The notes: generated by a model from the sequence alone, not told the origin. DNA of 64,000 nucleotides from Nipponacmea schrenckii (GCA_030562195.1 JAUJPP010000003.1:30324602-30388601); one strand, 5' to 3'. Counted from the stretch's first letter, positions 8,432 through 18,833 are shown. Program-made: numbers and translations.

Positions 8432-11376
8432 ATTAATTAAAAAAAAAAGCCAATGCTGTAAAACCAAAGAAAAAAATTGACAATGAATTATTTGAAAATG
8501 TGGTTTCTGATATAATTGAAGAGTTTAATACTTTTAATGGACAAATTGAAATCGATGGAAAATTTTTTGAAGATGGTGAATTCAAACAAAATATGAATTT
8601 ATCTTTCTTTAATGTTCAGATGATTTCTAGAGTTGTCAATAATATGAGTGAAAAATCAGATAGTTCAGATTGGTATTTTACTGGTCATATAATATATCGT
8701 AAAGATGATTTCAAACCAATCAAAAGATCAAATATAGGAAAAGGAACTCAATTGCTATTTACAACCAAAGAATATGTTGGAAAATATTGTTATATTCCAA
8801 CTGACGGAGCTTGTTTTATCAAGTGTGTAAATTATGTTTTGAAACGAGATTTAACAAACGAATTTAATAAATTTATTTAACAGAAAGGGAATTATGACTC
8901 AAGCTCGAATCGGAGAATTCAATGAAAAAAATGAAACTTCGTTCCAAATTTATAACCCTAAAGATAGAACTTTATATCCTAGAAAAATAAACACTCCATC
9001 AGAATGGGTTTTGTATTTACACAATAATCATTTCTATTTGATAAAAAGAGATAACAAAAGATTAGGAATAAATGAAATAGAAAACAACTATGAACAAGTA
9101 TGGAAATCCTGTGTTAACGAAAACATTAAACTTTTTTCAGAATTCAATCCAGCTTCCATGTCACAAAACGCCGAACCTGAAACTCTTTATTCTTGGGATT
9201 CTGAGACGTATACAGAAAAAGAAACTGGTAAAACAATACCATATGCATGCTCTTTAGTCAATTTGGAAAAGCTACGAAAAATATTAGAACGAATAAATTG
9301 TCGTTTTCCAGATCTAAAACCCACAGATAATGTTCCTGAAGAATTTTATGAAAAAATGATGAATATAGTTCATATATTTGTAGGTACAGATTGTATAGAT
9401 CAAATGTTAAAATATTTAGGAAATGTTGATCAAAAACAATTAACTTTAGTAGTGTTAATGTTAGTGGTTTTGATAATTGGATTATTATTAAAAATATGTC
9501 AAAATTAACTCACTGTCCTCTCAAAACCTCAAGAGGCATACTTCGTTTACCAATATCTAATATATATACAGAAAAGTCTTTACAGAAAAAATGGAATAAT
9601 GAAAAGAAGTTTAACAACAATAACAATTATCTTAAAAAAATAAATTTCACTTGTTCATATCAACATGTAGCAAGAAGTTTAAAAGATTGGGGAAAATCAT
9701 CAGAATTACCAATGAATTTAAGAAAGATTGATTTAGATATTGCGTCTATAAACGAATCAAATTGGGAGTCCCGAAGAGAAGAATGGGAACCTTATGCTAA
9801 AAGAGATACGATATGTTTAGGCATATGTTTGATCAAATACAATCAAGTTATGACATCTATGATAAATCAAAGTGTAATAAATAATTTAACAGCTCCCGCA
9901 TTATCTCTTAAAGGTTGGTATCATCTGTATAAAGGAGAAAAGTATATTCTCACATAGATCCATTCATCAGATATTATGTCAGACGTTCTGTAAAAGGAGG
10001 TAGAGTTTCTGCAAACATAATAAAATTCAAATCGGATAAATTAGATGAAATTTGTAAAGTACTACAACATCATTTAAATACAACTGATTCTGATATAATT
10101 GAGTTATTCAAAAAATACCTAAAAAATACTAAAGATTTTAACGAAGAGTTGAAGAAAATCTCTTGTTCTAAATTAATGGCATTTGACGCGAACGGTCTTT
10201 ATGCCTCTGCTATGTGTGATGGTGAATACCCAAAAGCTGAATCAGCAAGAGCTATAAAAGATTATGAAAAGGAAGAATTTGTAAAGCTTTTCAATAAACA
10301 ACAATTTAGACCAAGGTGTGCTATTTTATCTGTTTGGTTTGAGTTTCCAAAAAATATGTTTTTTCAACAAATACCAGCCAAAGACAAAATAACTTACACT
10401 GTTATAGAGGATGATAAACCTCAAACAAAATCTGGTGATAAGATACGATTTAGAAATGGTTTTTGTAATGACGTTCTCACTTCTGTTGACATACAGGAAA
10501 TTGTTCGAGCTGGTGGAAACATTATCAAAATCTTAGATGGGATAGTCTATGAAGAAAATTTCAAAACACCTCCTTTTAAAGACTATGTTTTAACTTTAAA
10601 GGAAGAAAGAAACAAATATAAACAACAGGGAAATTTAGTTGGCAGCGACTGTATGAAATTATTGGGTAATTCTTTATACGGAAAAACTTTTCAGAAAGAT
10701 ATAAATACAGAATTTCATTTATGGTCTGAAGAAACTCTTAAAGCAAATTTTGATTCAAATATAAAAAGTTATGAAAAAGTAAATGAACAACTTGAAATTA
10801 TCAAACCAACAAAAACAACATTAACTCCGAGTCATTTGGGTTCATTCATCTTATCACATAGCAAACGAATAATGAATAATTTTATTCATGTAATTGACGG
10901 TTTTAGAAAACCAGAAATATATTATACTGATACCGATAGCTTATACATATCAGATAGGAATTGGGATATTTTAGAAAAAGCTGGATTAACTTCTGAAACG
11001 GAATATGGAAAAGGAAAGAATGATTATGGAGATTGTGGTATAATATTTGGTTTATATTTAGCTCCAAAAGTAAAATACAATATAATTCTAACTTCTAACG
11101 GAGAATTAGTGGAAAAGAAAACTTTTAAAGGATATACAAAATCAAAGTTGAGTGTGGAAGATTATTTACTATTAGCTAATGGAAAAAAATATTGAAAATA
11201 AATTCGATAAACCTTGGAAAAAAAGTTTTACAGACGGTGTGGTAATTCCGAAAGATAAACAAAAGAAAGTATTCAAACATAATTTGAATTTGATTAAAAG
11301 AAAAGCACCAAACAGAAATGGAATTATGTATCCCTATAATGATAAGGATGAAGTTCATATGGTTGAAAATTACTAA
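8424..11376 (+). pseudogene. Protein-primed family B DNA polymerase, copy B
   Basis: This is the replication enzyme. Exonuclease motifs are YSWDSETYTE near 9190, a damaged motif II near 9455-9475, and YAKRDT near 9800. A KGGR motif is near 9998. Polymerase motif A is FDANGLYASAM near 10185-10215, motif B is KLLGNSLYGKTF near 10655-10690 and motif C is YYTDTDSLYI near 10920-10950. It is split over five frames by an A-run at 8438-8448, a 17 bp deletion at 8880, a 1-base indel in Exo II at about 9460, a shift near 9943 and another in an A-run at 11184. The C-terminal 11179-11376 part ends in VHMVENY. Confidence 0.92.
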
Positions 11377-11382
11377 TTACGA

Positions 11383-12111
11383 TTATATAATTTTAGATGA
11401 AGATGAGGAAACGTGTAATTGAATACATATTTCTTCCTTACCAAAATCTAAATATCTTCCATATCCGTCTTTTATATCTAAATTGATATTTTTAATACCT
11501 TTGGTATTTATTAGAAGATATGTTGTTTGAAACGGTTTTTCTATTATTCTATAACCGATTGGAACTGTAAACGTTGGAATACTGAAAATGATTTGTTGTT
11601 TGCTTTTATTGAAAAATCCACCATCAACCAAATTACAATGAATATTGATAATATCGATGTCGTTTTCAATATTTGCTTTATAAGGAGCAAGTGTAGATTT
11701 GGTATACAATTTCTTTTCAAAACCTAATAATTCATTCATTGAGTTTTCTACATTGAAATCTACTTGATGTTTGTCTTTTAGATTTAGTTTTATTTTGTTC
11801 AGATTTAAATTACCTTCGAATTCAATATTTGGTTTGTCCTTATGACTTCCAACAAATTGAGATATAAATTCGTTAATGGAAACATATTCATAACTTCCTG
11901 GTAATAATGTTAATAATTTAAATGATCTCCCATTGTCTTTAGAAATTTTCAATTAGTTATTCTGTTCACTAACATTTCTTATTGAATTGTAAACTGAAAA
12001 ATATTTTAGTCCTAACTTATAGTTTTTATTTGGATCTAGTTCACATTCATAATCTAGGGTTAATCTTATTTTCGAGAACTTAGATGTTATAATGAAAAAC
12101 TCCTCATCCAT
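11383..12111 (-). pseudogene. Putative penton-like minor capsid protein
   Basis: The start at 12111 follows TTTTAAAAAATG. The N-terminal part (FSKIRLTLDYECELDPN, YKLGLKYFSVYNSI) is separated by one in-frame TAA at 11953-11955 from an open 189-codon part with SFKLLTLLPGSYEYVSIN, NSMNELLGF, IINIHCNLVDGG, YLLINTKGIKNINLDI and ICIQLHVS. This pattern matches a family of beta-rich proteins carried by invertebrate Polintons, thought to be the vertex or minor capsid protein. The call is by remembered family pattern, so penton identity is tentative. Confidence 0.5.
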
Positions 12112-12933
12112 TTTTTAAAACATTAATATAATCGTCTTTATTTATAATTCCCTTTTCTAATAATCTTTTTAAAATGGCATGGATTTCATTTGAATCAGAT
12201 TGATGTCCATGTTTCAATGCTTCAATAAATACATTAAGTCTGTTAAGTAATTGTTCGGGATCATCTGATAAAAAAGTTATTCCTTCTCCAAATATCAAAT
12301 TATTGAATTCATCTATTTCTTCTACGATTGGATTTTCTTCCCAATATTCATCCGATTCATAAACTTCATTTGTGGCTCTGATATGTAGATATACTTCTTT
12401 CAATCTATTTATTAGAGCTCCTGTTTTTTTAATAGCGTGAAGAAGTTTAAATATTCTATCAAATCATTGTATTCCGCAATGGCAATGTCTCCTCCGTTAA
12501 TCAAATCAATTAATCCTTGTGTTGATTTATATCTAAAGGGTTATGTATCTATCTTGAATTGAGGGTAACGATGATCAAACAATATTCGATAACCATTGAA
12601 TAATAAGCCATAATCAACCACAACTGGTTTAATAGACTTTGGTAAAGTTGGGTCAGGATTTGAAAAATATCGTTTTATATCATCAAGTGATTTTATAATA
12701 AATTCATTTCTATTTTCTAGTTCTAAAGGTGGAACATTTTCTATAGCAGGAGGTGGGGCATTTTCTATAGCAGGAACATTTTCTTGTTGTTTTAATAGAG
12801 GCTTAAATAAAGTTGATAAACTCTCCTCCATTCCCATTTGCGATAATCTTCTATCTTCAATTTTAGATTTTATTTTATCTTCAGTTTTAATGTATTCTTT
12901 ATTTCTCTTTAATATTTTATTCCAATCAGTCAT
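12104..12933 (-). pseudogene. Polinton-associated protein of unknown function
   Basis: The start at 12933 follows TAATTAAAAAATG directly after the ATPase stop. The first 130 codons are charged with a Pro-rich stretch (VPAIENAPPPAIENVPP) and end VVVDYGLLFNGYRILFDH. An in-frame TAA at 12541-12543 interrupts it, then YKSTQGLIDLINGG and YNDLIEYL follow, then a frameshift near 12440, then EVYLHIRATNEVYESDEYWEE and a C-terminal helical part to 12104. The pattern (DYGL..NGY...YKST.GL..LI) recurs beside Polinton capsid genes. Its stop overlaps the penton-like start by 8 bases. Confidence 0.5.
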
Positions 12934-13030
12934 TTTTTAATTACAAATATTTGTCATAACTTTTTGTCCAGCTGGTTTTCTTGTATTTACAAAGATATAT
13001 CCATGATCGTCAGGATTGCTCCATTGTCTT

Positions 13031-13681
13031 CTACAAAGTTTTTTTAAATTCATCTTTCTCCATACCATGAATTATTGATTGGAGTATTTGAGATAGATCT
13101 TTATCGTTTAATTCAAACAAAGTAAAACAATTAGCGTTCTTTCTAATAAACATTCCGTCCATTCCATAAAATGATTGAGATTGGTATATACAATGACAAT
13201 TGTGATGTCTTCCTTTAGTAAAGAATTCTAGTTGAACTGTTTGGTTTGATTGTGCTACGCAATCATCGAAAATGATCAGGTTTTTCCTTTTCTTGTCGAT
13301 ATTAGACAAATCTAAATCATTCACATTCTTGGTTAGTAAAACTTGAATATCAGTTAGTGTTAATGATGGGTTGTTTTCTTTTATACAATAATTTATAAAT
13401 TCTTCAATAGTTTTGTCATTTTGAAGATCTTCATCCTGTTCATAAATTCGAAATATTTGCTGTATGTCTTCTTTTTGTAAATATTCTAAGGCTTTCAGAA
13501 ATTGATAATATAATTGATCTGGGGTTGATGTATAAATGTAAAGGGAATTGAAATCTAATAATTTGGGTGTTGTTAACATCTTAAATAAGAGGTGAGTTTT
13601 TCCTGATCCTGATTGACCAACAATACACACTATTATTGGATTTTGTGGAAACCTATCTGAATGTTTAAATTTTGCAGCCAT
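13031..13681 (-). CDS. FtsK/HerA-type genome-packaging ATPase
   Basis: Walker A is GQSGSGKT at residues 22-29, Walker B is NLIIFDD at 134-140 and a QSQ sensor-like motif is at 167-169. This is the A32-like packaging ATPase of Polintons and related DJR viruses, which pumps DNA into the capsid. The start is in CATTAAAAAAATGG, overlapping the stop of the PX-like gene. After residue 216 a frameshift at an A-run near 13036 separates a natural C-terminus (RRQWSNPDDHGYIFVNTRKP) that reaches a stop at 12937-12939. The core ORF is otherwise intact. Confidence 0.85.
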   Translation of the reverse strand: MAAKFKHSDRFPQNPIIVCIVGQSGSGKTHLLFKMLTTPKLLDFNSLYIYTSTPDQLYYQFLKALEYLQKEDIQQIFRIYEQDEDLQNDKTIEEFINYCIKENNPSLTLTDIQVLLTKNVNDLDLSNIDKKRKNLIIFDDCVAQSNQTVQLEFFTKGRHHNCHCIYQSQSFYGMDGMFIRKNANCFTLFELNDKDLSQILQSIIHGMEKDEFKKTL

Positions 13682-13685
13682 TTTT

Positions 13686-14252
13686 TTAATGAGGATTTAA
13701 TACAATACCGTCTCCTTTGTATTTCGAAAGATACAAACCATCACCACTGCGAATGTGATTAAGTATTAATCCCTCTCCTTCTTTTTTAATCTCAGTTTCA
13801 CCCGTATCGATTTGATCAATTAACTTAGACAAACCTTCTTTTACTGTTTTCTTGGTTGCGTGATTGAATTGTTTAACACTTGCTAAGATATCCTTGATTC
13901 CCGAACCCCTGGCTAATTTTTCCATTTCTAAATTATGTCTACGTTTTTCTCTGGCTTCAGCTTCTTCTGCTTTTTTCTTATTTACCGCTGACGCTATACC
14001 ACTAGCTCCACCGGCAACAGCACCTGCAGCTGCTAATCCTCCGAAAATTAATGGGAGAAGAAATAGAAACCCACCTTCTTTAGCTTGCTTGTCTATTTCA
14101 TTATAATTAATATTGTCCAGTACTTTATGATTTTTTAGTTTGTTAATCACCGATTGTGAAATATGTATCTTTATACCATTATAAGTAATTTCTTTCGGTT
14201 TCCCTTTTTCGATTGATTCTAATATTTTAACGACTAAAACTTCTGGTTTCAT
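13686..14252 (-). CDS. pVI/PX-like minor virion protein (188 aa)
   Basis: This intact ORF has an N-terminal region (ITYNGIKIHISQSVINKL), a strongly hydrophobic Gly/Ala-rich segment at about residues 61-90 (GGFLFLLPLIFGGLAAAGAV), a highly charged helix (KKKAEEAEAREKRRHNLEME) and a Gly-rich tail (SGDGLYLSKYKGDGI). Polintons and adintoviruses carry such a protein between ATPase and capsid; it is compared with adenovirus pVI or core protein X. A membrane-active or DNA-condensing role is inferred. Its stop is shared with the ATPase start motif. Confidence 0.6.
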   Translation of the reverse strand: MKPEVLVVKILESIEKGKPKEITYNGIKIHISQSVINKLKNHKVLDNINYNEIDKQAKEGGFLFLLPLIFGGLAAAGAVAGGASGIASAVNKKKAEEAEAREKRRHNLEMEKLARGSGIKDILASVKQFNHATKKTVKEGLSKLIDQIDTGETEIKKEGEGLILNHIRSGDGLYLSKYKGDGIVLNPH

Positions 14253-14343
14253 TTTTAAAGATAGAATTTTTATTCTATTCTATTCATCTTTCTATCCATT
14301 ATATTTATGATATGACGAGATCCCTCTAACAAGAGACAATACC

Positions 14344-15619
14344 CTACCATATCTCCAGCTGTTTTTCAATGTATACAGACAACTGTACTCCTGTTTTGAA
14401 CAAATCTTCTTTATGAGCAGAGATATCAAAACAAAATATAGGATAATTCAAAATAAAATCGAAATAATTAAACTGTGGTACATTTCCAAATAATTCGCTC
14501 ATGAGCTTATAGTTTCTATACAACTCATTAAAGTCCTTTGTATCTGGATTAATTTTTAAGGGTTGATTTGGATAATTTTCATTGTTTAATCTTACTTGAA
14601 CCCTTTTTATTTTAGGATCTCCAAAGTTGTCACCAGTTACTTTAAAAAGGTTGTTGTTGTTCGTTTGGGAATCTGGAAGATTTTTGAAACCAAGTATTAA
14701 ATATCTCGCTGGTTTTGTGGTATTTGTCACTTGCCATGTGAAATTCTCCCTGTGATTGTTATCGATCAATCGTATTTCTTCTTAAAAATGCTATTTCAAT
14801 ATCTTTTTTCGAACTACTAAGAAGTCTTGTTTCTACTTCGATTGTTGGGGTTATTACTGGCACGTATAATTGGATATCGGTTATTTCTAATTTAGCATTT
14901 GAATTGTTTTCTCCAAAAAATATTCTATCGTTATTTATTAATCTTTGAAGATGGATTTTGAAGGGTAGACCAATATTAACTTTCCTGTGCTCAAGTAGTC
15001 CAAAGAGGGGATATAAATTCCAGTTTATGTACGAACCCCAGCTATTTCTGTCAATAGGTTTATTGTAAAATACGACCCTCTGTTTATAACCTTCATTATT
15101 TTGAAATTTGGTGATATTGATCAAATTGTTAACACTAGTTCTAACTGCCGCCAAGTTGGCGTCTGCTTGTAAATTATCTTCTTGAGATTGTATTTCCCCA
15201 TCTCCCGTGTCTGGCATCCAACCCGATGCCGTTGTATAATTTTTTGGATATAAAAGAGTTTTAAGCATTGTGTCAAACTAACCTGGGTGTTTGATTGTTT
15301 CAATTATATTTGAACCGGCTTCTAAAACCATTTCGCTAAATAAAGAGGGGAAGAAATTGTTCTCTAATGTTACCATCTGTCGGGGGAAACGATTTTGATT
15401 GGGGGCGCCATCACATATTTTGAAATCACAGCGGAAGTAAGCATCGGAAAGAAGTAACCAATTGGACAACGAATTGATTTCAAATGTGACCCTACCTCCG
15501 TCATTAATCTGAGATTTGGACCCAACAGTTGGAGATATAATGATGTAGTCTTCTTTTTTCTTATTGAATGTATATTCTATTGGTTCATAAAGTTGAAAGA
15601 TCGGGTCTAGTTTTGCCAT
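14344..15619 (-). pseudogene. Double-jelly-roll major capsid protein (hexon-like)
   Basis: About 423 codons lie in three open parts. The N-terminal part (15278-15619) has IEYTFNKKKEDYI, LSNWLLLSDAYFRCDFKI and LENNFFPSLFSEMVLEAG, the usual start of a Polinton hexon-like capsid protein. An in-frame TAG at 15278-15280 breaks it. The second part (14759-15268) has NEGYKQR and HLQRLINNDRIFFG in the position of the RYLLNGV-type motif. A frameshift at about 14760 leads to the last part (14344-14769), whose end (FDISAHKEDLFKTGVQLSVY) fits the capsid C-terminus. It forms the icosahedral shell. Confidence 0.75.
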
Positions 15620-15642
15620 TTTTACATAACAGGATTTAGGCC

Positions 15643-15921
15643 TTATCCCAACATCTTAAATCCTTGGCCTTGTTGCGCTTTTTGTCTAAGTTCTCTTATT
15701 TTGCGCAATTCATCTAATTCATTTTTTTTTTGTTGGACAGATTTGCTATTTGAACTCGCTGCCTGCCCGACTGATGAAATCGCTTTTGCCCCCGAGGATA
15801 TAAGGTCTTTGTTTCTAGTTACAAAAGATGTTACCTTTGGTATAAGGGACATCAGTCCAGAGAAGAAACCATCTCCAGTGTAATTGAACTTTTCCTTTTC
15901 ATGCTTTAAAATCAATCCCAT
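15643..15921 (-). CDS. Small Gly/Ser-rich protein upstream of capsid gene (93 aa)
   Basis: The start at 15921 (MGLILKHEKEKF) is preferred over a Met 12 codons earlier because it opens the conserved-looking part. It has a GDGFFSGLMSLIPKV segment that could be an amphipathic helix, then a Ser/Ala stretch and a basic coiled tail (QQKKNELDELRKIRELRQK). It is the first gene of the minus-strand capsid block, 23 bases before the capsid start. A minor capsid or core protein is plausible; I do not recognise a family. Confidence 0.5.
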   Translation of the reverse strand: MGLILKHEKEKFNYTGDGFFSGLMSLIPKVTSFVTRNKDLISSGAKAISSVGQAASSNSKSVQQKKNELDELRKIRELRQKAQQGQGFKMLG

Positions 15922-16919
15922 ATTTCTAATATAGTAGATTTGATAAAAGAAATACAAACAAAAGAATTTTATTATAAAATCAATAATTAATAATAATATT
16001 ACAAGTATAAATAAATTCTCTTCAAAGGTTCATAATCAATACTCTATTTACAAACACATTATCATAAATAGTTATTAATTGTTTTCTCAACTGCGCATAA
16101 TCGAAAAGCGTACTATAGTACGGGTCCTTAGTTACGGATGTTGTTATTCAGTTACTAGTCAACTGCGCATGATCGAAAAGCGTACTATAGTACGGGTCCT
16201 TAGTTACGGATGTTGTTATTCAGTTACTAGTCAACTGCGCATGATCGAAAAGCGTACTATAGTACGGGTCCTTAGTTACCAACTGTTGTTATGTTGTTAG
16301 GTATAACTGCGCAGGTAGGAAATTTCACAGGTAATTAACTTCTTTTGATCGATCAAACACGTGTACCATTATACTGTATTATTGATTGTGACATCTGTGA
16401 ATATTTGTCACGTAACCTGAAATGTAAAATGGAGAATTTATTATTAAATATTTTACACACTCACCTTTCTAAACAGAATCTTAAACTGTTTTGGATTACC
16501 GTTGAAACTCGAAGGGAGTTAGAAGCCGAGTCACCTTATGGTATTGTAAACTAACCGACATATTTAACAAGTGTTGGATATATAGCTATAAAATCTATAA
16601 TAGCAGTTAAAGAAGTTTTTGTTTAAAGTTAAAGGCAATAATACTACTGTTAAAATTAGATATAGATATTACATACCTGGATTGGATTATAGTCAAATAT
16701 AATAACGCTAATCTCTCTATTCCACAGAATATTAAAACGATAGTAGACTTAAACTAGAAACTAAACTGTACATAAACAAGATCAAATTCAAAATGAATTC
16801 AATGAGGCAACAGGTGGAAATTCAAACTACTGCGAACAAAGAAAGACAGGACAAAAGAAGTCATTATTTAAGTTATGTTCTCCCTTTGAATGAATATTAT
16901 TTTCAAACTGTATTCGCCC
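15922..16919. other. Non-coding stretch where fiber/protease/integrase genes are absent
   Basis: No viral gene is recognisable. It contains an AT-rich segment, the 72 bp iterons listed separately and short open frames (e.g. 16345-16554) with no family resemblance. The right edge at 16919/16920 is a sharp switch into PLA2 sequence. Confidence 0.7.
16088..16279 (+). repeat. 72 bp iterons, 2.7 copies, each with a 14 bp perfect palindrome
   Basis: Units begin with CAACTGCGCA at 16088, 16160 and 16232. Each contains CGTACTATAGTACG (16109-16122, 16181-16194, 16253-16266), which is its own reverse complement. The units are almost identical. The palindrome looks like a binding site for a dimeric protein. 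Confidence 0.9.
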
Positions 16920-17064
16920 TTATGACCTGGAAGATGTTTCTCACCTTTATATTTAGCCCATGGAAAACCGGGAAGTTTAGTTAGAGATTTTTGAATGTCT
17001 CCTGATCCGAAATAAGTTGTAGGGGAGTGAATGTTTATTAAAGACATTTTTTGGTTATTTAAAA

Positions 17065-17079
17065 GGGAGGGCGGGTGGG
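17065..17079 (+). other. G-quadruplex motif beside viral terminus (second copy)
   Basis: GGGAGGGCGGGTGGG is identical to 7096-7110, in the same position relative to the palindrome (5 bases away) and to the PLA2 start. Confidence 0.8.
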
Positions 17080-17084
17080 CAAAT

Positions 17085-17175
17085 AGTAGTATATGAGCTT
17101 ACAGATATCCGGTAGCGCGGAGCGGAGCGGAGCGAAACGGAGGGGTGCCGGATATCTGTAAGCTCATATACTACT
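17085..17175. repeat. Palindromic viral terminus (right end)
   Basis: Arms 17085-17112 and 17148-17175 are perfect 28 bp inverted repeats, with a 35 nt centre that differs from the 7116-7208 centre at only two positions. It ends in ATACTACT at the boundary with flanking DNA. Confidence 0.9.
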
Positions 17176-18370
17176 GATCTTAGAGGACACGAGACTGCAA
17201 AATTCTTCATACGAGAATTTTACAGGCTCGATATTCTCCAGTTGTGAATCATACTTCGGATGTTCGTTAAAACTTCTGACCTACAATTAGAAAAATTGTT
17301 AGAAATAGACTGAAGGCTATTTAGTGAGTCAGACAGGATTACGGCAGGTTCCGTATAGTTAAGGGATAGCCATGCTATGGCGTCCCTGATAGCTAGTAGT
17401 TCTGCAGTGAACACTGAGCAGTGTGGGGGTATCCGTTTGGCAAGTCTGATGCCATTCTCCGGAATACACAAACCGTAACCTGTAGCTGTGCTACTCTTGG
17501 AGCCATCAGTGTAGATCTTCAAATCGTCGGCGAACTTGGAGTCGATGAGGTCAAGAGCTTGTGCTCTTGCTGCCACTGGGTTCACGTGCTTGTTGGTGGA
17601 CTGGGTCAACTCGGTGTTAACTATCGGGTTGGTAACCTTCCAAAAAGGAGTATCTGATAGGTGTCGTTGACTGATGCTTACTTGATCGAGTTGGTGCTCT
17701 CTCAAGAGATCAGTAGTTGCTTGACCATAGGAGGTACTCCGATTTATCTGGTTCTTTCCGACACGAGTGAATCTTCTGATGCTGGAATACGTTGGACAGC
17801 TTTCGGACAAATACTGAAGTTTCCCCCAGAATTTGAGAGAGAGTTCCTCCCTCCGAAGAGAAAGGGGTTTCCCTCTCACCTCCTGAAGTAGTGTCTCATT
17901 CTTTGTACCGATTGCTGCCCTGGTGGCAATACGTATAGCTTTCATCTGTAGAACGTCCAGTTTCTTCAGTGTAGTATTACAGGCTGTACCATAGACGATG
18001 CAACCATAATCTATAACTGAGCGGATCAGTGACCTGTATATCATCATTAAGGCTTCTCTGTCTGCTCCCCATGTGGTACCTGAAACATAACGCATAACAT
18101 TTAAGATTTTTGTTGTACGATTACAAATATAGTCGATGTGGCTATTCCAACTAAGCTTATTATCAAAGTGCATGCCAAGGAATTTTACTGTTTTCTCTTG
18201 CCTAATTTTCACACCATTCAATCTTAGGTCAATACCGTTGTGATCCGTGCGCCTGCTGCAGAGCATCCCGACGGTTTTAGCTTCCGAAATAATGAAGCCC
18301 CAGTCGTTAGCCCATTTGGCAACTTGGTTCAGAGCAGTTTGCATGCGACTTTTCACAGTGTTGAGGTTAT
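17176..18370 (-). mobile_element. 5'-truncated I-superfamily LINE fragment (RT end and RNase H)
   Basis: The open frame 17220-18356 encodes the last part of a reverse transcriptase (KTVKFLGMHFDNKLSWNSHI, then IDYGCIVYGTA) and an RNase H domain (IYTDGSKSS with Asp, FTAELLAIRDAI with Glu, ILSDSLNSLQSI with Asp). It is close to the copy at 36369-38597. The RNase H is cut short (ends NWRISSL) and the RT catalytic core is missing. It abuts the viral palindrome, with about 45 bp of unassigned DNA between. Confidence 0.85.
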
Positions 18371-18558
18371 TGTGAAGAAATCCAGCTGTGATTCGAAATG
18401 TATACCCTCTGTCAGGTCACGTTATGTGTTCACGTGGTGGGTTGATGTCTTCATTGGTTAAAACAAGTCACGTGGTTTGCTGCTGTCATCATTGCTCAAA
18501 ACAAGTCACGTGGTTCGCTGTTGTCTTCATTGGTTAAAGTCTGTTGAATTTTCAAACA
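18371..18558. other. Short non-coding stretch with CACGTG-containing direct repeats
   Basis: Three degenerate copies of a roughly 45 bp unit with GTCACGTGGTT and (G)TCTTCATTGGTTAAA are seen between 18414 and 18540. No gene is visible. Confidence 0.6.
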
Positions 18559-18801
18559 TTAAATGATGTGACATGTACCGCTAGGTTTAGGCGTTTTGGT
18601 TTGCTCCACTATGGCGGTAAAGGTAATGTGCAATCCTCTTAAATCTCTCGTTGAAAAATATTCGTCCAAGGCGTCTCGTATAGTTAGAGGATTGTAGCGT
18701 TGTACCAGATAATAGATACAATGGTGAACCACACTGTCTTTATCGTACTACACCATAGGCGCCAGAAAAGGATATTGTTTCTGCATTTCATTCCAAACCA
18801 T
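18559..18801 (-). pseudogene. Small unknown ORF downstream of PolB-2, one internal stop
   Basis: From the ATG at 18801 (MVWNEMQKQYPFLAP) the frame is open except for one TAG near 18750. It then reads VVHHCIYYLVQRYNPLTIRD and LRGLHITFTAIVEQ before a TAA at 18559. Its position just after the polymerase suggests it belongs to the same viral element. I do not recognise the family. Confidence 0.4.
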
Positions 18802-18833
18802 CCCGGGTTGCCGGCTGGCCGTTTATAAGTCTC

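Larger units (their letters stand above)
7116..17175 (+). mobile_element. Polinton/adintovirus-like element, copy B (10.06 kb)
   Basis: The element lies between two palindromic termini. It has lost the left genes (PLA2, integrase, protease, fiber tail and shaft) and starts in the fiber head directly beside the palindrome. Plus-strand genes are fiber head, membrane protein and PolB; minus-strand genes are penton-like, unknown, ATPase, PX-like, capsid and a minor protein. The right 256 bp repeat the terminus plus the first 128 bp of PLA2. The gene complement identifies a virus-like Polinton, not a simple transposon. Confidence 0.85.
16920..17175 (-). repeat. Right terminal repeat of copy B containing the start of PLA2
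   Basis: It matches 6943-7208 with few differences: first 43 codons of PLA2 (start 17047), leader, G-quadruplex motif and palindrome. Because the rest of PLA2 is absent, this is best read as the inverted copy of the left terminal repeat, about 256 bp long. After 17175 the sequence changes to unrelated DNA. Confidence 0.75.

Noticed and set aside
16079..16300. Open frame of three 24-residue repeats
   Set aside because: It is a by-product of 72 bp DNA iterons (a multiple of three) and has no start context or family; the DNA palindrome explains the conservation better.
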